This document shows, in pieces, positions 9,065-17,696 of a stretch of 64,000 nt of DNA. The stretch comes from Paenibacillus xylanexedens (lineage in GTDB: Bacteria > Bacillota > Bacilli > Paenibacillales > Paenibacillaceae), in contig NZ_CP018620.1 of NCBI RefSeq assembly GCF_001908275.1, positions 5,270,001 through 5,334,000 on the forward strand, in the 5' to 3' direction. Under the pieces are notes generated by a model, which was not told the origin of the DNA, searched no databases, and saw nothing but the letters and a program-made list of their open reading frames with translations. The position numbers and the translations under genes are program-made. The first letter of the stretch is position 1; every line of letters begins with the position of its first letter.

Positions 9065-9970
9065 CTAATGGTCTCGACTCATCAGATAATCTGCAATTTC
9101 CAGCAATCTGGATGCATCAGGTAACTCGGCTCTTTCAAGTGCGTCTTTGGCAGATTGGGTAAGGGATTTCACTTCATCTACAGAAGCTTCCATGCCAATA
9201 AAATAAGGATATGTTACCTTCTGCTGATTCACATCGCTCTGTGTTTTCTTGCCCATCTTCTGCTCGTCACCCGTCAGGTCGAGAATATCATCCTGAATCT
9301 GAAATGCCAGCCCCAGATCACGGCCAAACACACGTAAGGCTTCCAATTGTCCCTCCGTTGCTCCACCAATTCGTGCTCCAGCAATGAGTGAGAAAACAAT
9401 CAGATCACCCGTTTTGTGCAAATGAATATATTGGAGCTGTGAAAGATCGGTCATGCCTTGCTCGCCTTCCATATCCGCAACTTGGCCGCCGACCATGCCT
9501 CTTGCTCCAGCAAGTTCGGACATGTCCTCTACGATGGACAGCAACGCATCTGCCGCTACACCGCTACGGCGTCCAGCTTGAACAATGCTATAAAAAGCAT
9601 GGGTTAACAGCGCATCACCTGCCAATATGGCTGTTGCCTCACCATATACCTTATGATTCGTTAACTTTCCCCTGCGGTAATCATCATTATCCATAGCAGG
9701 CAGGTCGTCGTGGATCAGTGAATACGTATGAACCATCTCCACGGCGCAGGCTACCGGCATTGCAGCTGTACGCTGTGCACCGAAGGCTTCCGCCACAGCA
9801 ACGACCAGAAGAGGACGAAGGCGTTTGCCTCCGGCCATAAGTGAATACTGCATCGCATCCGTCAGCGACTGGGGTACATCCCAGTGATCGGGAAGCGTGT
9901 GTTTCAACGCTTCTGTCACCTCAGCTGTGACCTCTTCGAGATATGCTTGAAACGAAGGACGATTACTCAT
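9065..9970 (-). CDS. ispA: Farnesyl diphosphate synthase (polyprenyl synthetase)
   Basis: Condenses isopentenyl and dimethylallyl or geranyl diphosphate to farnesyl diphosphate. The first aspartate-rich motif is DDLPAMDNDD with the following RRG, and the second is QIQDDILDLTGD. Both Mg-binding motifs are intact. The start is placed at the ATG (9970) whose coding sequence overlaps the xseB stop by eight bases (ATGAGTAA), giving 301 residues, close to Bacillus IspA. A longer frame would run through xseB. It is the last gene of the xseA-xseB-ispA run. Confidence 0.96.
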   Translation of the reverse strand: MSNRPSFQAYLEEVTAEVTEALKHTLPDHWDVPQSLTDAMQYSLMAGGKRLRPLLVVAVAEAFGAQRTAAMPVACAVEMVHTYSLIHDDLPAMDNDDYRRGKLTNHKVYGEATAILAGDALLTHAFYSIVQAGRRSGVAADALLSIVEDMSELAGARGMVGGQVADMEGEQGMTDLSQLQYIHLHKTGDLIVFSLIAGARIGGATEGQLEALRVFGRDLGLAFQIQDDILDLTGDEQKMGKKTQSDVNQQKVTYPYFIGMEASVDEVKSLTQSAKDALERAELPDASRLLEIADYLMSRDH

Positions 9971-10220
9971 GGACTTCACCGCTCTCATCGTCAGCAGTTC
10001 CAAAAGGCTTCTTGCGAAGCTCTCCATCTTCTTCTACGATCATCTCGATCTTGCGTTCCACTTGTTCCAGCTTCAGACCGCAAAGTTGCGAAAGTTTCAT
10101 CCCGCGTTGAAACAGATCGATGGCCTGTTCCAATGGAACATCACCATGTTCCAGCTGACCTACAATGTCTTCCAATGCCGCCATTGCCTCTTCAAAATTC
10201 AATTCCGGTTCATTCGCCAT
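9963..10220 (-). CDS. xseB: Exodeoxyribonuclease VII small subunit
   Basis: Small subunit that binds several copies to XseA to form exonuclease VII, which degrades single-stranded DNA to oligonucleotides. 85 residues with the family pattern FEEAMAALEDIVGQLEHGDVPLEQAIDLFQRGMKL forming a helical hairpin. It starts with ATG inside the 3' end of xseA, with GGAGG about 11 bases upstream, and overlaps ispA at its own 3' end. This tight packing indicates translational coupling. Confidence 0.96.
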   Translation of the reverse strand: MANEPELNFEEAMAALEDIVGQLEHGDVPLEQAIDLFQRGMKLSQLCGLKLEQVERKIEMIVEEDGELRKKPFGTADDESGEVHE

Positions 10221-11580
10221 GGGTATTGTCGTCCTCCTTCATTCCCCAAACCTGACAGTCCAGCTGTCCGTCTGTTAATTTAATCTTAATTGAATCTCCA
10301 GGCTGTACATCTTTCGTTGACTTGATCAATCGCTGTTCTTGCTCATCATAGACAAGGCTGTATCCCCGTGACATGACTTTGAGAGGGCTAAGCGCGTCCA
10401 GATGCCGCACAGATGATTTCCACTGTTGCTGCTTCGATCTGGCTATAGACCTGATCGCAAGTTCCAGTTGTCTGCGTGCTGCCGCATTCTCACGGCGTGC
10501 TACATTGACCTGCTCACGAGGATTGAATCGTTGCAGTGCTGCCCGCAGACGCTCCTGCTTCTCTCCTGTCCATTTCATACGTGTATCGACTGTTCTCAAA
10601 AGACGTTGGTGCATCATATCCAGTCGTTCTGTGTGCTGCATCAAGGTACGTCTTGGATGCACCAGCACTGGCGAACGCTGTAATCTTGCGAGCCGTTCAC
10701 GATTATGTACAGCACGCTGACGTAAGCTGTGCTGTAACTGGCGCTGACGTTGTCCGATCTGATCAAGCAACTCAGCTCGATTAGGTACAGCTAATTCAGC
10801 AGCTGCTGTAGGTGTAGCCGCACGCAAATCGGCTGCAAAATCAGCAATAGTGAAGTCCGTTTCGTGCCCAACCGCAGAAATGACAGGAATATCCGAAGCA
10901 ACTATTGCTCTTGCCACAATCTCCTCATTAAAGGCCCACAACTCCTCCAGTGAACCGCCTCCGCGTCCAACGATAAGTACATCGGCTTCTCCCATCCGGT
11001 TCAGGTTGCCAATCGCTTTGACAATGGAAGGTGCTGCACCCTTCCCTTGAACCAGAACAGGATATAAAACAACTTTGGCAGAAGGGTATCTGCGCTGGAG
11101 TGTGATCATAATGTCTCGCACCGCCGCTCCCGTCGGTGAAGTTACAACCCCGATGGTCTGTGGATAACGAGGGATCTGTCTTTTTCGAGAAGGTGAAAAT
11201 AACCCTTCATCCTCAAGCTTTTTCTTCAGCTGTTCGTAAGCCAGATACAGACTTCCAATTCCGTCCGGCTGCATATGGGTAGCATAGAATTGATACTGCC
11301 CATCCCGTTCATACACCGAAACATTACCACGGGCAATAACCCTTGCACCCTCCTTCGGTACAAAGGGTAATCGCTGGTTATGGGACGCAAACATAATTGA
11401 CTTGATCCGGCTGTCCTTGTCCTTCAATGTAAAATACATATGGCCGCTGGAGTGATGTGTGAAATTCGAAATCTCCCCGCGCAGCCAGACGTCCGACAGG
11501 ACCTGATCCGATTCCAGTTTCATCCGGATGTATCGGTTCAGGTCTTTGATGGAGTAGATCTTTTGATCTGCCACAGACAA
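10210..11580 (-). CDS. xseA: Exodeoxyribonuclease VII large subunit
   Basis: Catalytic subunit of exonuclease VII. An N-terminal OB-fold nucleic-acid-binding domain (about residues 5-105) is followed by the nuclease domain, with GVVTSPTGAAVRDI, VGRGGGSLEELWAFN and SAVGHETDFTIAD. A long arginine- and glutamine-rich coiled coil follows (about 280-390), and the C-terminal segment binds XseB. Length 456 residues is typical. The boundary used is a TTG at 11580; a GTG two codons later has better spacing to the weak upstream AGGG, so the exact start is uncertain. It begins five bases after the folD stop codon. Confidence 0.96.
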   Translation of the reverse strand: MSVADQKIYSIKDLNRYIRMKLESDQVLSDVWLRGEISNFTHHSSGHMYFTLKDKDSRIKSIMFASHNQRLPFVPKEGARVIARGNVSVYERDGQYQFYATHMQPDGIGSLYLAYEQLKKKLEDEGLFSPSRKRQIPRYPQTIGVVTSPTGAAVRDIMITLQRRYPSAKVVLYPVLVQGKGAAPSIVKAIGNLNRMGEADVLIVGRGGGSLEELWAFNEEIVARAIVASDIPVISAVGHETDFTIADFAADLRAATPTAAAELAVPNRAELLDQIGQRQRQLQHSLRQRAVHNRERLARLQRSPVLVHPRRTLMQHTERLDMMHQRLLRTVDTRMKWTGEKQERLRAALQRFNPREQVNVARRENAAARRQLELAIRSIARSKQQQWKSSVRHLDALSPLKVMSRGYSLVYDEQEQRLIKSTKDVQPGDSIKIKLTDGQLDCQVWGMKEDDNTHGE

Positions 11581-11584
11581 AACC

Positions 11585-12442
11585 CTAGGCCAATCCGTGA
11601 GCGCGCTTGGCAGCGATCAATGTATTTTGCATCAGCATTGTGATTGTCATCGGACCAACACCGCCAGGAACGGGTGTAATTGGACCAGAAACTTCTTTCA
11701 CACTCTCGAAATCAACGTCTCCTGCCAGTTTGCCATTCTCCAAACGGTTCATGCCGACATCGATAACAACAGCACCTGGTTTCACAAAATCAGCATCCAC
11801 AAAATTAGCACGGCCGATGGCTACAACTAAAATGTCCGCCTGACGTGTAATTTCTTTCATGTTGGCTGTACGGGAATGACACATGGTTACCGTCGCATTC
11901 TCACGTTGCAGCAACAGGGATACCGGTTTACCAACGATGTTGCTTCTTCCGATGACCACCGCATGTTTACCGGACATTTCCAATCCAGTGCGCTTGATCA
12001 GTTCAATTACACCCGCTGGGGTACATGGAAGCAGACTATCGTCCCCAATAACAAGATTACCAACATTGACTGGATGGAACCCGTCTACGTCTTTATCCAC
12101 GGCAATTGCATCAATAACCGCTTTCTCTTCGATATGTTTCGGTAGTGGGAGTTGAACCAAAATTCCGTTAATGGATTGTTGATTGTTCAGCTTGTCCACC
12201 AGCGCAAGCAGATCTTCTTGGGACGTATCTGCATCCAAGCGATGCACTTCGGAGTAAAAACCGAGGTCGTGACATGCTTTTTCTTTATTACGCACATATA
12301 CTTGGGATGCCGGATCTTCCCCGACGAGCACAACAGCCAGACCAGGTACTACCCCCTGTTCGCTAAGCTGTTTTACTTCTGTTGTCATGCTTGCGCGGAT
12401 CTCTTGGGATACTTCTTTACCGTTAATAATAGATGCTGTCAT
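11585..12442 (-). CDS. folD: Bifunctional methylenetetrahydrofolate dehydrogenase/cyclohydrolase
   Basis: Interconverts 5,10-methylene-, 5,10-methenyl- and 10-formyl-tetrahydrofolate for one-carbon metabolism. Visible motifs are the catalytic lysine region YVRNKEKAC, the folate-site [10 protein letters not shown] with DVDGFHPVN, the NADP-binding [17 protein letters not shown], and the C-terminal [18 protein letters not shown]. Length 285 is typical. ATG start with GGGAG upstream. It lies between nusB and xseA, as in Bacillus subtilis, with repeat element B in front of it. Confidence 0.98.
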   Translation of the reverse strand: MTASIINGKEVSQEIRASMTTEVKQLSEQGVVPGLAVVLVGEDPASQVYVRNKEKACHDLGFYSEVHRLDADTSQEDLLALVDKLNNQQSINGILVQLPLPKHIEEKAVIDAIAVDKDVDGFHPVNVGNLVIGDDSLLPCTPAGVIELIKRTGLEMSGKHAVVIGRSNIVGKPVSLLLQRENATVTMCHSRTANMKEITRQADILVVAIGRANFVDADFVKPGAVVIDVGMNRLENGKLAGDVDFESVKEVSGPITPVPGGVGPMTITMLMQNTLIAAKRAHGLA

Positions 12443-12476
12443 TGTACTCTCTCTCCCTTATGTGAATATAAATTTA

Positions 12477-12543
12477 GAGGTTGTTCAAAAAGCCCGCTTT
12501 TGATTACGAAGGATACTGAAAACCGGTCTTTTTGAACACACAC
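12477..12543. repeat. Dispersed inverted-repeat element, copy B (short form)
   Basis: 67 bases in the nusB-folD spacer. Left end AGAGGTTGTTCAAAAAG and right end CTTTTTGAACACACACT are near inverted copies of each other. The sequence equals copy A with its central 150 bases removed at the junction GGAT/ACTG. It could fold as a transcription-end hairpin as well as being a mobile remnant. Confidence 0.7.
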
Positions 12544-12559
12544 TATAATTAATCTTAAC

Positions 12560-13012
12560 TTAAGATAATTTTGCTTTAATCGCGTCTACTTCCTGAATCA
12601 TGCGTCCAAGTACACCATTGACGAATTTACCGGATTCTTCTGTACCAAAATATTTGGACAGTTCAATCGCTTCATTGACCGATACCTTTGCCGGAATGTC
12701 ATCACGAAACACCATTTCATACGTAGACAGTCGTAGAATCTGGCGATCTACACGTGATAGACGGCTGATCTGCCAACCTTTCAAATAATCCACCAGCAGC
12801 CCGTCAATCGCTTCTTTATTGTTCCATGCTCCTTGTACAATCTCAGTAACATAGGTACGCATTACATCTGCATCGCGGATAACCACTTCGGTTTCATTAT
12901 CTTCAGCGGCTTCATTAATCAACATGTTTACAGCTTCTGCTGCGCCTACCTCATTCATTTCCATTTGATACAGACTTTGTACTGCAATTTCCCTTGCCAA
13001 ACGTCTTTTCAT
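12560..13012 (-). CDS. nusB: Transcription antitermination factor NusB
   Basis: RNA-binding partner of NusE (S10) in rRNA antitermination. All-helical fold of 150 residues; the arginine-rich N terminus (MKRRLAREIAVQSLYQMEM) and the family signature AKVSNEAIELSKYFGTEESGKFVNGVLGR region (read as KVSVNEAIELSK) are visible. Start is the ATG at 13012, with GGAGG six bases upstream. An upstream in-frame start is not supported by a ribosome binding site. It follows the asp23/amaP genes and precedes folD, the standard Bacilli order. Confidence 0.96.
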   Translation of the reverse strand: MKRRLAREIAVQSLYQMEMNEVGAAEAVNMLINEAAEDNETEVVIRDADVMRTYVTEIVQGAWNNKEAIDGLLVDYLKGWQISRLSRVDRQILRLSTYEMVFRDDIPAKVSVNEAIELSKYFGTEESGKFVNGVLGRMIQEVDAIKAKLS

Positions 13013-13143
13013 GTCCTGCCTCCTGCAGCGCTCCGTCTGGAGCGTCATCATGCTTATTTTATAATCCATGCAACCATCTCATCAAATCCTTTAATAGATT
13101 GATCGATGGCTTCCACGGTATTGTTATTGTTATCCCTTTTCAC

Positions 13144-13223
13144 AAAAAAACCTGCAATACGTTTCCTCCAAAAAACGGGCAACCTAAACTACAGCTCTAT
13201 TTTCGGAAGAAACATATTGCAGG
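13144..13223 (-). terminator. Long-stem terminator after the DUF2273 gene
   Basis: On the minus strand CCTGCAATATGTTTCTTCC pairs with GGAGGAAACGTATTGCAGG (19-base arms, a few G-T or mismatched pairs) around a loop of about 35 bases, followed by TTTTTTTG. The loop is unusually long for an intrinsic terminator. Confidence 0.75.
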
Positions 13224-13234
13224 GTTCAGGTAGG

Positions 13235-13468
13235 TCACTTAAACGGACGCCAGCGATCGCCCAGCCATTGTCCCCACTCCCTCCAGGGAATGGACGAACC
13301 CAGCTTCGAATCGCTTCGTCTGCCTAACGTATAACCGATGAACACCAAGAGTGCAAAGAACAACATATCCCAAAAACCGATCCATACATAAAGAAATCCA
13401 AAAAAGATGCCGCCGATAATACCGGTAATTCGGCCTCTGTGACTATCCCAAATCTCTTTCCACAGCAT
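13235..13468 (-). CDS. DUF2273 family small membrane protein
   Basis: 77 residues with two closely spaced transmembrane helices (about residues 14-32 and 34-49) and a tail rich in tryptophan and arginine. The pattern HRGRITGIIGG with the following hydrophobic block fits the DUF2273 family, which is regularly found with amaP and asp23 in envelope-stress operons. Fifteen bases separate it from the upstream amaP. The biochemical role is unknown; it is probably part of the AmaP-Asp23 membrane complex. Confidence 0.85.
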   Translation of the reverse strand: MLWKEIWDSHRGRITGIIGGIFFGFLYVWIGFWDMLFFALLVFIGYTLGRRSDSKLGSSIPWREWGQWLGDRWRPFK

Positions 13469-13482
13469 CAGTGAAACTCACC

Positions 13483-14022
13483 TCATTCCACTCGACTCTT
13501 GTAGTTAGGCGACTGGGTTACATTAGCGATATACACCGTGACAAAAGAAACCGGGATGCCCGTAATCTCTTGTACATGATCATGAATCGCCTTTTGCAGA
13601 TCAGAAGTCAGCGCAGGAATAGGTGTCTCACCATCCACTACCGCACGGATCATAATCTCCAGTCCTGACTCAACCACACGTATGCGTGCCTTGACATCAC
13701 GTACTCCCCGGAAACGGGAAGTTGCCTTCAAACAGAGATTCTCAATCGTCTCCATCGAAATCTGTACATCACCAAACTCAGTACGTTGATCTACAGACGG
13801 CAACGATGCACGCTCACGTCGAACCGAGATGTAGAAAAATCGCAAACTCAGGATAAACAAAATCGCTGCTGCAATAACCGACGCAACAATAACGTTTTGT
13901 TCCTGCTGGTAATTCAATTCGTAAGGCAGCACACCGCTAATCAGAAGAATGACGGCTGCCGATATTGCTCCAACGCTTATGCTGTATATAAACAACAGAA
14001 GCCGATCCAGTATTTTAGCCAC
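13483..14022 (-). CDS. amaP: Alkaline shock response membrane anchor protein AmaP
   Basis: Membrane anchor for Asp23-type proteins, as shown in Staphylococcus. Two transmembrane helices lie in the first 75 residues (LLLFIYSISVGAISAAVILLI and a second around VIVASVIAAAILFILSL). A cytosolic domain resembling Asp23 follows, with the pattern VKARIRVVESGLEIMIRAVVDGETPIPALTSDL split over two strands. The start is taken as the GTG at 14022 (MAKILDRLLL), eleven bases after AGGGAGG. A GTG three codons upstream is too close to that site. It forms a cluster with the Asp23 protein and DUF2273. Confidence 0.88.
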   Translation of the reverse strand: MAKILDRLLLFIYSISVGAISAAVILLISGVLPYELNYQQEQNVIVASVIAAAILFILSLRFFYISVRRERASLPSVDQRTEFGDVQISMETIENLCLKATSRFRGVRDVKARIRVVESGLEIMIRAVVDGETPIPALTSDLQKAIHDHVQEITGIPVSFVTVYIANVTQSPNYKSRVE

Positions 14023-14132
14023 GAACTGCACAGCCTCCCTTGCTCACTAACATGACTTAACCTGTTCACTAGCAAAAAATCAGATCCTCATCTAGCTTTC
14101 GCTATAATGAAGACCTGTCCAAGACGGGATAA

Positions 14133-14155
14133 CCCCCGGCAGATGATGCCGGGGG
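14133..14155 (-). terminator. GC-rich hairpin between asp23 and amaP
   Basis: Perfect nine-base stem CCCCCGGCA/TGCCGGGGG with a five-base loop. On the minus strand it is followed by TTATCCC rather than a true T run, so it may attenuate or stabilise a transcript end rather than terminate it fully. Confidence 0.6.
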
Positions 14156-14168
14156 AAACTGTCTTCTT

Positions 14169-14579
14169 TTATTTTACGCGCTGACTGTTCAGGTCGATCT
14201 CTTCCACTTTCTCGGTGCTCTTGAACTGAACGTCATGAATGTGCACATTCACTTCATTCACATTCAATCCTGTCATGTTCTCGATGGAACGTTTCACGTT
14301 CTGTTGAATCTCCGTAGCTACTTGTGGCAGACGGTATCCATACTCGATAATTACAGAAACATCAACTGCAGCTTCACGTTGGCCCACTTCAACTTTAACG
14401 CCTTTGGAAAGGTTTTTGCGACCAAGCAATTCAGCAAATCCGCCAGCGAATCCGCCACTCATGCCTGCAACACCTTTCACTTCAAGGGTCGCCAATCCAG
14501 CAATCACTTCAATAACTTCAGGTGCGATCTGGATTTCACCTATATCCGTTCGTTCAAATTCAGTCGGTAGTGTACTCAT
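14169..14579 (-). CDS. yqhY: Asp23/Gls24 family envelope stress response protein (YqhY-like)
   Basis: 136-residue Asp23-family protein with the typical start IGEIQIAPEVIEVIAGLATLEVKGVAGM (split over the first helix and strand). It continues with an alternating strand-helix domain (VDVSVIIEYGYRLPQVATEIQ) and an acidic tail. It lies between accC and nusB, where Bacillus subtilis has yqhY. In that organism yqhY has been linked to control of acetyl-CoA carboxylase, which fits the adjacency. The ribosome binding site (AAAGGTG, about 12 bases away) is weak, so expression may be modest or depend on leader structure. Confidence 0.92.
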   Translation of the reverse strand: MSTLPTEFERTDIGEIQIAPEVIEVIAGLATLEVKGVAGMSGGFAGGFAELLGRKNLSKGVKVEVGQREAAVDVSVIIEYGYRLPQVATEIQQNVKRSIENMTGLNVNEVNVHIHDVQFKSTEKVEEIDLNSQRVK

Positions 14580-14796
14580 AACTGTTCAACACACCTTTCG
14601 CGAGATAAGTTTGCGGCCATCCGTCAGGGCGCTGGAATCAGGTCAATCGACCTTCAGAACCCTTCCGGTCCGGCTTTACCGGAACTCCTGCAAACATCCG
14701 CAAGGTGCGGGCTTATCCTTTGCAGGAGACATGCGCTCTTATTATTCATACTATATCATTTGGGCTACATTATGACAAACAAGCCCAATATACCTT
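14580..14796 (-). other. Structured accC-asp23 spacer
   Basis: 217 bases. On the minus strand a long imperfect hairpin (CTCCTGCAAAG paired with TTTGCAGGAG, with an inner CCCGCA/TGCGG pairing; plus strand about 14691-14734) is followed by a second short stem (TCCGGTAAAGCCGGA-like). No T run follows directly. It could be a leader of the asp23 transcript or a processing site. I recognise no known riboswitch class. Confidence 0.45.
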
Positions 14797-16140
14797 TTAA
14801 ATCTCGTTTTCTTCAAGAAATTTGATATCAAAGTCACCACGAATGAACGTTGGGTGCTCCAGCAATTTCTGATGGAAAGGAATAGTTGTAGATATGCCTT
14901 CAATTGCAAATTCCCCAAGCGCACGTTTCATCTTGGCAATCGCCTCTTCACGATTCGCTCCCCACACAATCAATTTTGCAATCATGGAGTCATAGAAAGG
15001 TGAAATGGTATAACCCGGATAAGCAGCACTATCTACCCGAACGCCAGGTCCTCCCGGTGCAAGGTAGAATCCGATTTTGCCTGGTGATGGCATAAAGTTA
15101 CGGTCCGGATCTTCTGCATTAATACGACATTCAATGGACCAGCCATTGATAACCACGTCTTCCTGACGGAATGAGAGTGGGTTGCCTTCAGCTACCGAGA
15201 TCATCTCACGGATCAGATCCACGCCAGTAACCATCTCAGTTACCGGGTGCTCTACCTGAATACGCGTATTCATCTCCATGAAATAGAACTCGCCATTCGG
15301 GCTGAGCAGGAACTCCAATGTACCCGCTCCCGAGTAATCCACAGCAAGGGCAGCACGTACCGCAGCTTCACCCATCAGTGTACGCACATCTTCGGAGAGA
15401 ATCGGACACGGAGCTTCTTCTACCAATTTCTGGCGACGACGCTGAACCGAGCAATCACGCTCTCCCAAATGTGCTGCATTTCCGTGTTTATCAGCAATGA
15501 TCTGAATTTCCACGTGTTTCATACCTGTCAGGAATTTCTCCAGATATACACCTGCATTGCCAAATGCCTTTTGTGCTTCCTGCTGAGCAGCGGTAATCTG
15601 CTTAATCAGCGTTTCTTCATCTTCGGCAATACGAATTCCCTTACCTCCGCCACCAGCAGTAGCTTTGATAATGATAGGATATCCGATATCTCTAGCAATC
15701 ATGATGGCTTCATCCATATTTTCAACAAGGCCGTCTGATCCAGGAATAACAGGTACTCCTGCATCTTTCATCGTCTGTTTGGCAACAGCCTTGTCACCCA
15801 TTTTGGTGATGGCTTCAGGAGAAGGTCCAATAAACGTAATATTGCAAGACTCACAAATTTCCGCAAAATCAGCATTCTCCGCCAAAAAACCATAACCAGG
15901 GTGGATTGCATCACATTCCGTCAGCGTGGCTACACTCATCAGGTTTGTGAAGTTGAGGTAACTGTCCTTAGACAGTGTCGGTCCGATACAATAAGCCTCA
16001 TCTGCAAGACGAACATGCAGAGAATCCTTGTCCGCTTCCGAATAGACGGCTACCGTTGAGATACCGATTTCACGGCAGGCACGAATAATACGTACCGCAA
16101 TCTCTCCACGGTTCGCAATCAGTATTTTTTGAAATTTCAT
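14797..16140 (-). CDS. accC: Acetyl-CoA carboxylase biotin carboxylase subunit
   Basis: ATP-dependent carboxylation of the biotin on BCCP, the first half-reaction of malonyl-CoA synthesis. Biotin carboxylase N domain ([15 protein letters not shown]), ATP-grasp domain with the glycine-rich loop [13 protein letters not shown], the metal-binding [14 protein letters not shown] segment and the C-terminal cap. Length 447 is standard. Start ATG at 16140 has GGAGG nine bases upstream; a longer frame has no site. It is downstream of accB in one operon and next to yqhY. Confidence 0.98.
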   Translation of the reverse strand: MKFQKILIANRGEIAVRIIRACREIGISTVAVYSEADKDSLHVRLADEAYCIGPTLSKDSYLNFTNLMSVATLTECDAIHPGYGFLAENADFAEICESCNITFIGPSPEAITKMGDKAVAKQTMKDAGVPVIPGSDGLVENMDEAIMIARDIGYPIIIKATAGGGGKGIRIAEDEETLIKQITAAQQEAQKAFGNAGVYLEKFLTGMKHVEIQIIADKHGNAAHLGERDCSVQRRRQKLVEEAPCPILSEDVRTLMGEAAVRAALAVDYSGAGTLEFLLSPNGEFYFMEMNTRIQVEHPVTEMVTGVDLIREMISVAEGNPLSFRQEDVVINGWSIECRINAEDPDRNFMPSPGKIGFYLAPGGPGVRVDSAAYPGYTISPFYDSMIAKLIVWGANREEAIAKMKRALGEFAIEGISTTIPFHQKLLEHPTFIRGDFDIKFLEENEI

Positions 16141-16195
16141 TTCGTTTTGTCCTCCTTCGAAGCTCATGCGGTTAGCTGTTAACCAGCTATAACGG

Positions 16196-16666
16196 TTATT
16201 CCGGTTTCACCAGGAAAAGGGGCTGCCCATACTCGACCAGCTGTCCGTTCTCAACCAGCACTTCAACGATTTCTCCCTTGATGTCCGCATCAAGCTCGTT
16301 CATCAGCTTCATAGCTTCGATGATACATACCGTTGTTTTCTCAACAACTTTATCACCAGCGCTCACAAAAGGACCCGCTTCCGGCGAGGAAGCTCTGTAA
16401 AAAGTACCTACCATCGGAGATACAATTTTATGTAAATGACTTGTAGTATCGACCTGCGGTGCAGCCTCACTTACCACTGCTGCCGGCTGTACTTGCGGAG
16501 CAGCAATCATTTGCGGTTGCATAGCAGCTGCTTGAACATACTCCGTTTTGCCCGGTTTGCGGATTGATAACCGTGATCCTTCATTTTCAATTTCCAACTC
16601 TTGAACGGAACTTTCATCTACCAGTTTAATCAGTTCTTTGATTTCACTCAATTTAAACATTTCCAT
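16196..16666 (-). CDS. accB: Acetyl-CoA carboxylase biotin carboxyl carrier protein
   Basis: Carries the biotin between AccC and the carboxyltransferase. The N-terminal region is followed by a flexible linker rich in alanine, proline and glutamine (about residues 45-80). The biotinyl domain has the thumb region and the biotin attachment motif EAMKLMNE, whose lysine is the modified residue. Length 156 residues. ATG start with AAGGAG at about seven bases. It is the first gene of accBC, with a candidate -10 TATAAT upstream. Confidence 0.97.
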   Translation of the reverse strand: MEMFKLSEIKELIKLVDESSVQELEIENEGSRLSIRKPGKTEYVQAAAMQPQMIAAPQVQPAAVVSEAAPQVDTTSHLHKIVSPMVGTFYRASSPEAGPFVSAGDKVVEKTTVCIIEAMKLMNELDADIKGEIVEVLVENGQLVEYGQPLFLVKPE

Positions 16667-16722
16667 TATTCACTCCTTCGGCATCATGCCAGTCTCACTA
16701 GGACGGTCATATGGCTTTATGT

Positions 16723-16728
16723 ATTATA
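16723..16728 (-). promoter_or_regulatory. Candidate -10 element for accBC
   Basis: TATAAT on the minus strand about 57 bases before the accB start codon, between accB and the spoIIIAH terminator. The -35 region overlaps the terminator and is weak. No FapR-like repeat is visible. Confidence 0.4.
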
Positions 16729-16737
16729 TCATAATCA

Positions 16738-16791
16738 TTAAAAATGGAAAGAGCCCGAGAGTACAACCAGCTCCCGGGACTGTATTTCCAT
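16738..16791 (-). terminator. Terminator of the spoIIIA operon
   Basis: Minus-strand stem ATGGAAA/TTTCCAT with inner AG-CCCG-GAG/CTC-CGGG-CT pairing, followed by TTTTTAATG. It lies just after the spoIIIAH stop codon and separates it from accB. Confidence 0.8.
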
Positions 16792-16799
16792 GATTTGGA

Positions 16800-17630
16800 T
16801 TACTGTTCTGTGACGTATTGCACGCTGATTTTGTTCTGTGAAACCGCCAATTCTTTCATAACCAGATCTACAATGGATACCGCCTGTTTTACATCCAGTT
16901 TGTCACTGAGAACCACAACTTTATACTTGTCGGCATCTTCTTCAACGATCGCATTAGCGAACTGTTGAGAGAGCGTCTCCTCAATGCCAGTGATTTTAGC
17001 TTCTTTTTCTTCCAGTGTACGGAGTTGCTCCGTTGCTTTGGCATTCTCCTCTGGCGTTTTGCTCAGATCACCTGCCACGGTCATCAGTTCCTCATACTTA
17101 CGATTGTTGCTTTCCTCACGTTGCCACTGGTAGTTCTGGAACTGGCTGCTCGCAGATGCTGTCGTATTCTGCTCTTCCATTTCCTTGAGGACTTCCTCAT
17201 CTGTCTTGGTTGCAGTGCCGCCTGCCTGACCGTCTGTCTCCGGTGTAGTTGTTGCCCCTTTGTCGGTCTCTTTGTTGGTTTCTTTGCCTGCCTCACCCTT
17301 ATTCTCGCCTGGTTCGACAGCAGGTGTTTTCTCTGTATTTCCAGCTTCTTTACCTTCCGTAGCCGCCGGTTCTTCCACAGCGCCAGCCGCACTTGGATCA
17401 CTTTCAACTTCGCCGCTATTCACCACTTCATTCACAACCAAACCTTCTGTAGGATCAAGAATACCTGCCGTCTCCTTTGCTTCCCCTTGCTTGATTCCAT
17501 CCACTTGCTGACTGTCAGCCACCGGCGCGTTGACTGGACCGGAATCCTCAGTGAACAGATAATACGCGGACAAAATGACCATCAGACTCAGCATGGAAAC
17601 GAGCCATACCGTTTGACGTTTGTTATTCAT
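16800..17630 (-). CDS. spoIIIAH: Stage III sporulation protein AH
   Basis: Mother-cell membrane protein whose extracellular domain binds forespore SpoIIQ across the intermembrane space, forming the sporulation channel. One N-terminal transmembrane helix (about residues 7-27), a long linker, and the conserved YscJ/FliF-like C-terminal domain (about 155-276, with YEELMTVAGDLSKTPEENAKA and VEQAV-type DKYKVVVLSD). At 276 residues it is longer than the 218 of Bacillus subtilis; the extra length is a low-complexity linker rich in E, T, G and K (about residues 40-150). ATG with GAGGAGG upstream. Last gene of the operon. Confidence 0.93.
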   Translation of the reverse strand: MNNKRQTVWLVSMLSLMVILSAYYLFTEDSGPVNAPVADSQQVDGIKQGEAKETAGILDPTEGLVVNEVVNSGEVESDPSAAGAVEEPAATEGKEAGNTEKTPAVEPGENKGEAGKETNKETDKGATTTPETDGQAGGTATKTDEEVLKEMEEQNTTASASSQFQNYQWQREESNNRKYEELMTVAGDLSKTPEENAKATEQLRTLEEKEAKITGIEETLSQQFANAIVEEDADKYKVVVLSDKLDVKQAVSIVDLVMKELAVSQNKISVQYVTEQ

Positions 17631-17696
17631 TAGAACTTCCTCCTCAAATTGGCTTCAATCTTATGAGAATTGAATCTTGTGATTCAACACATCAGA

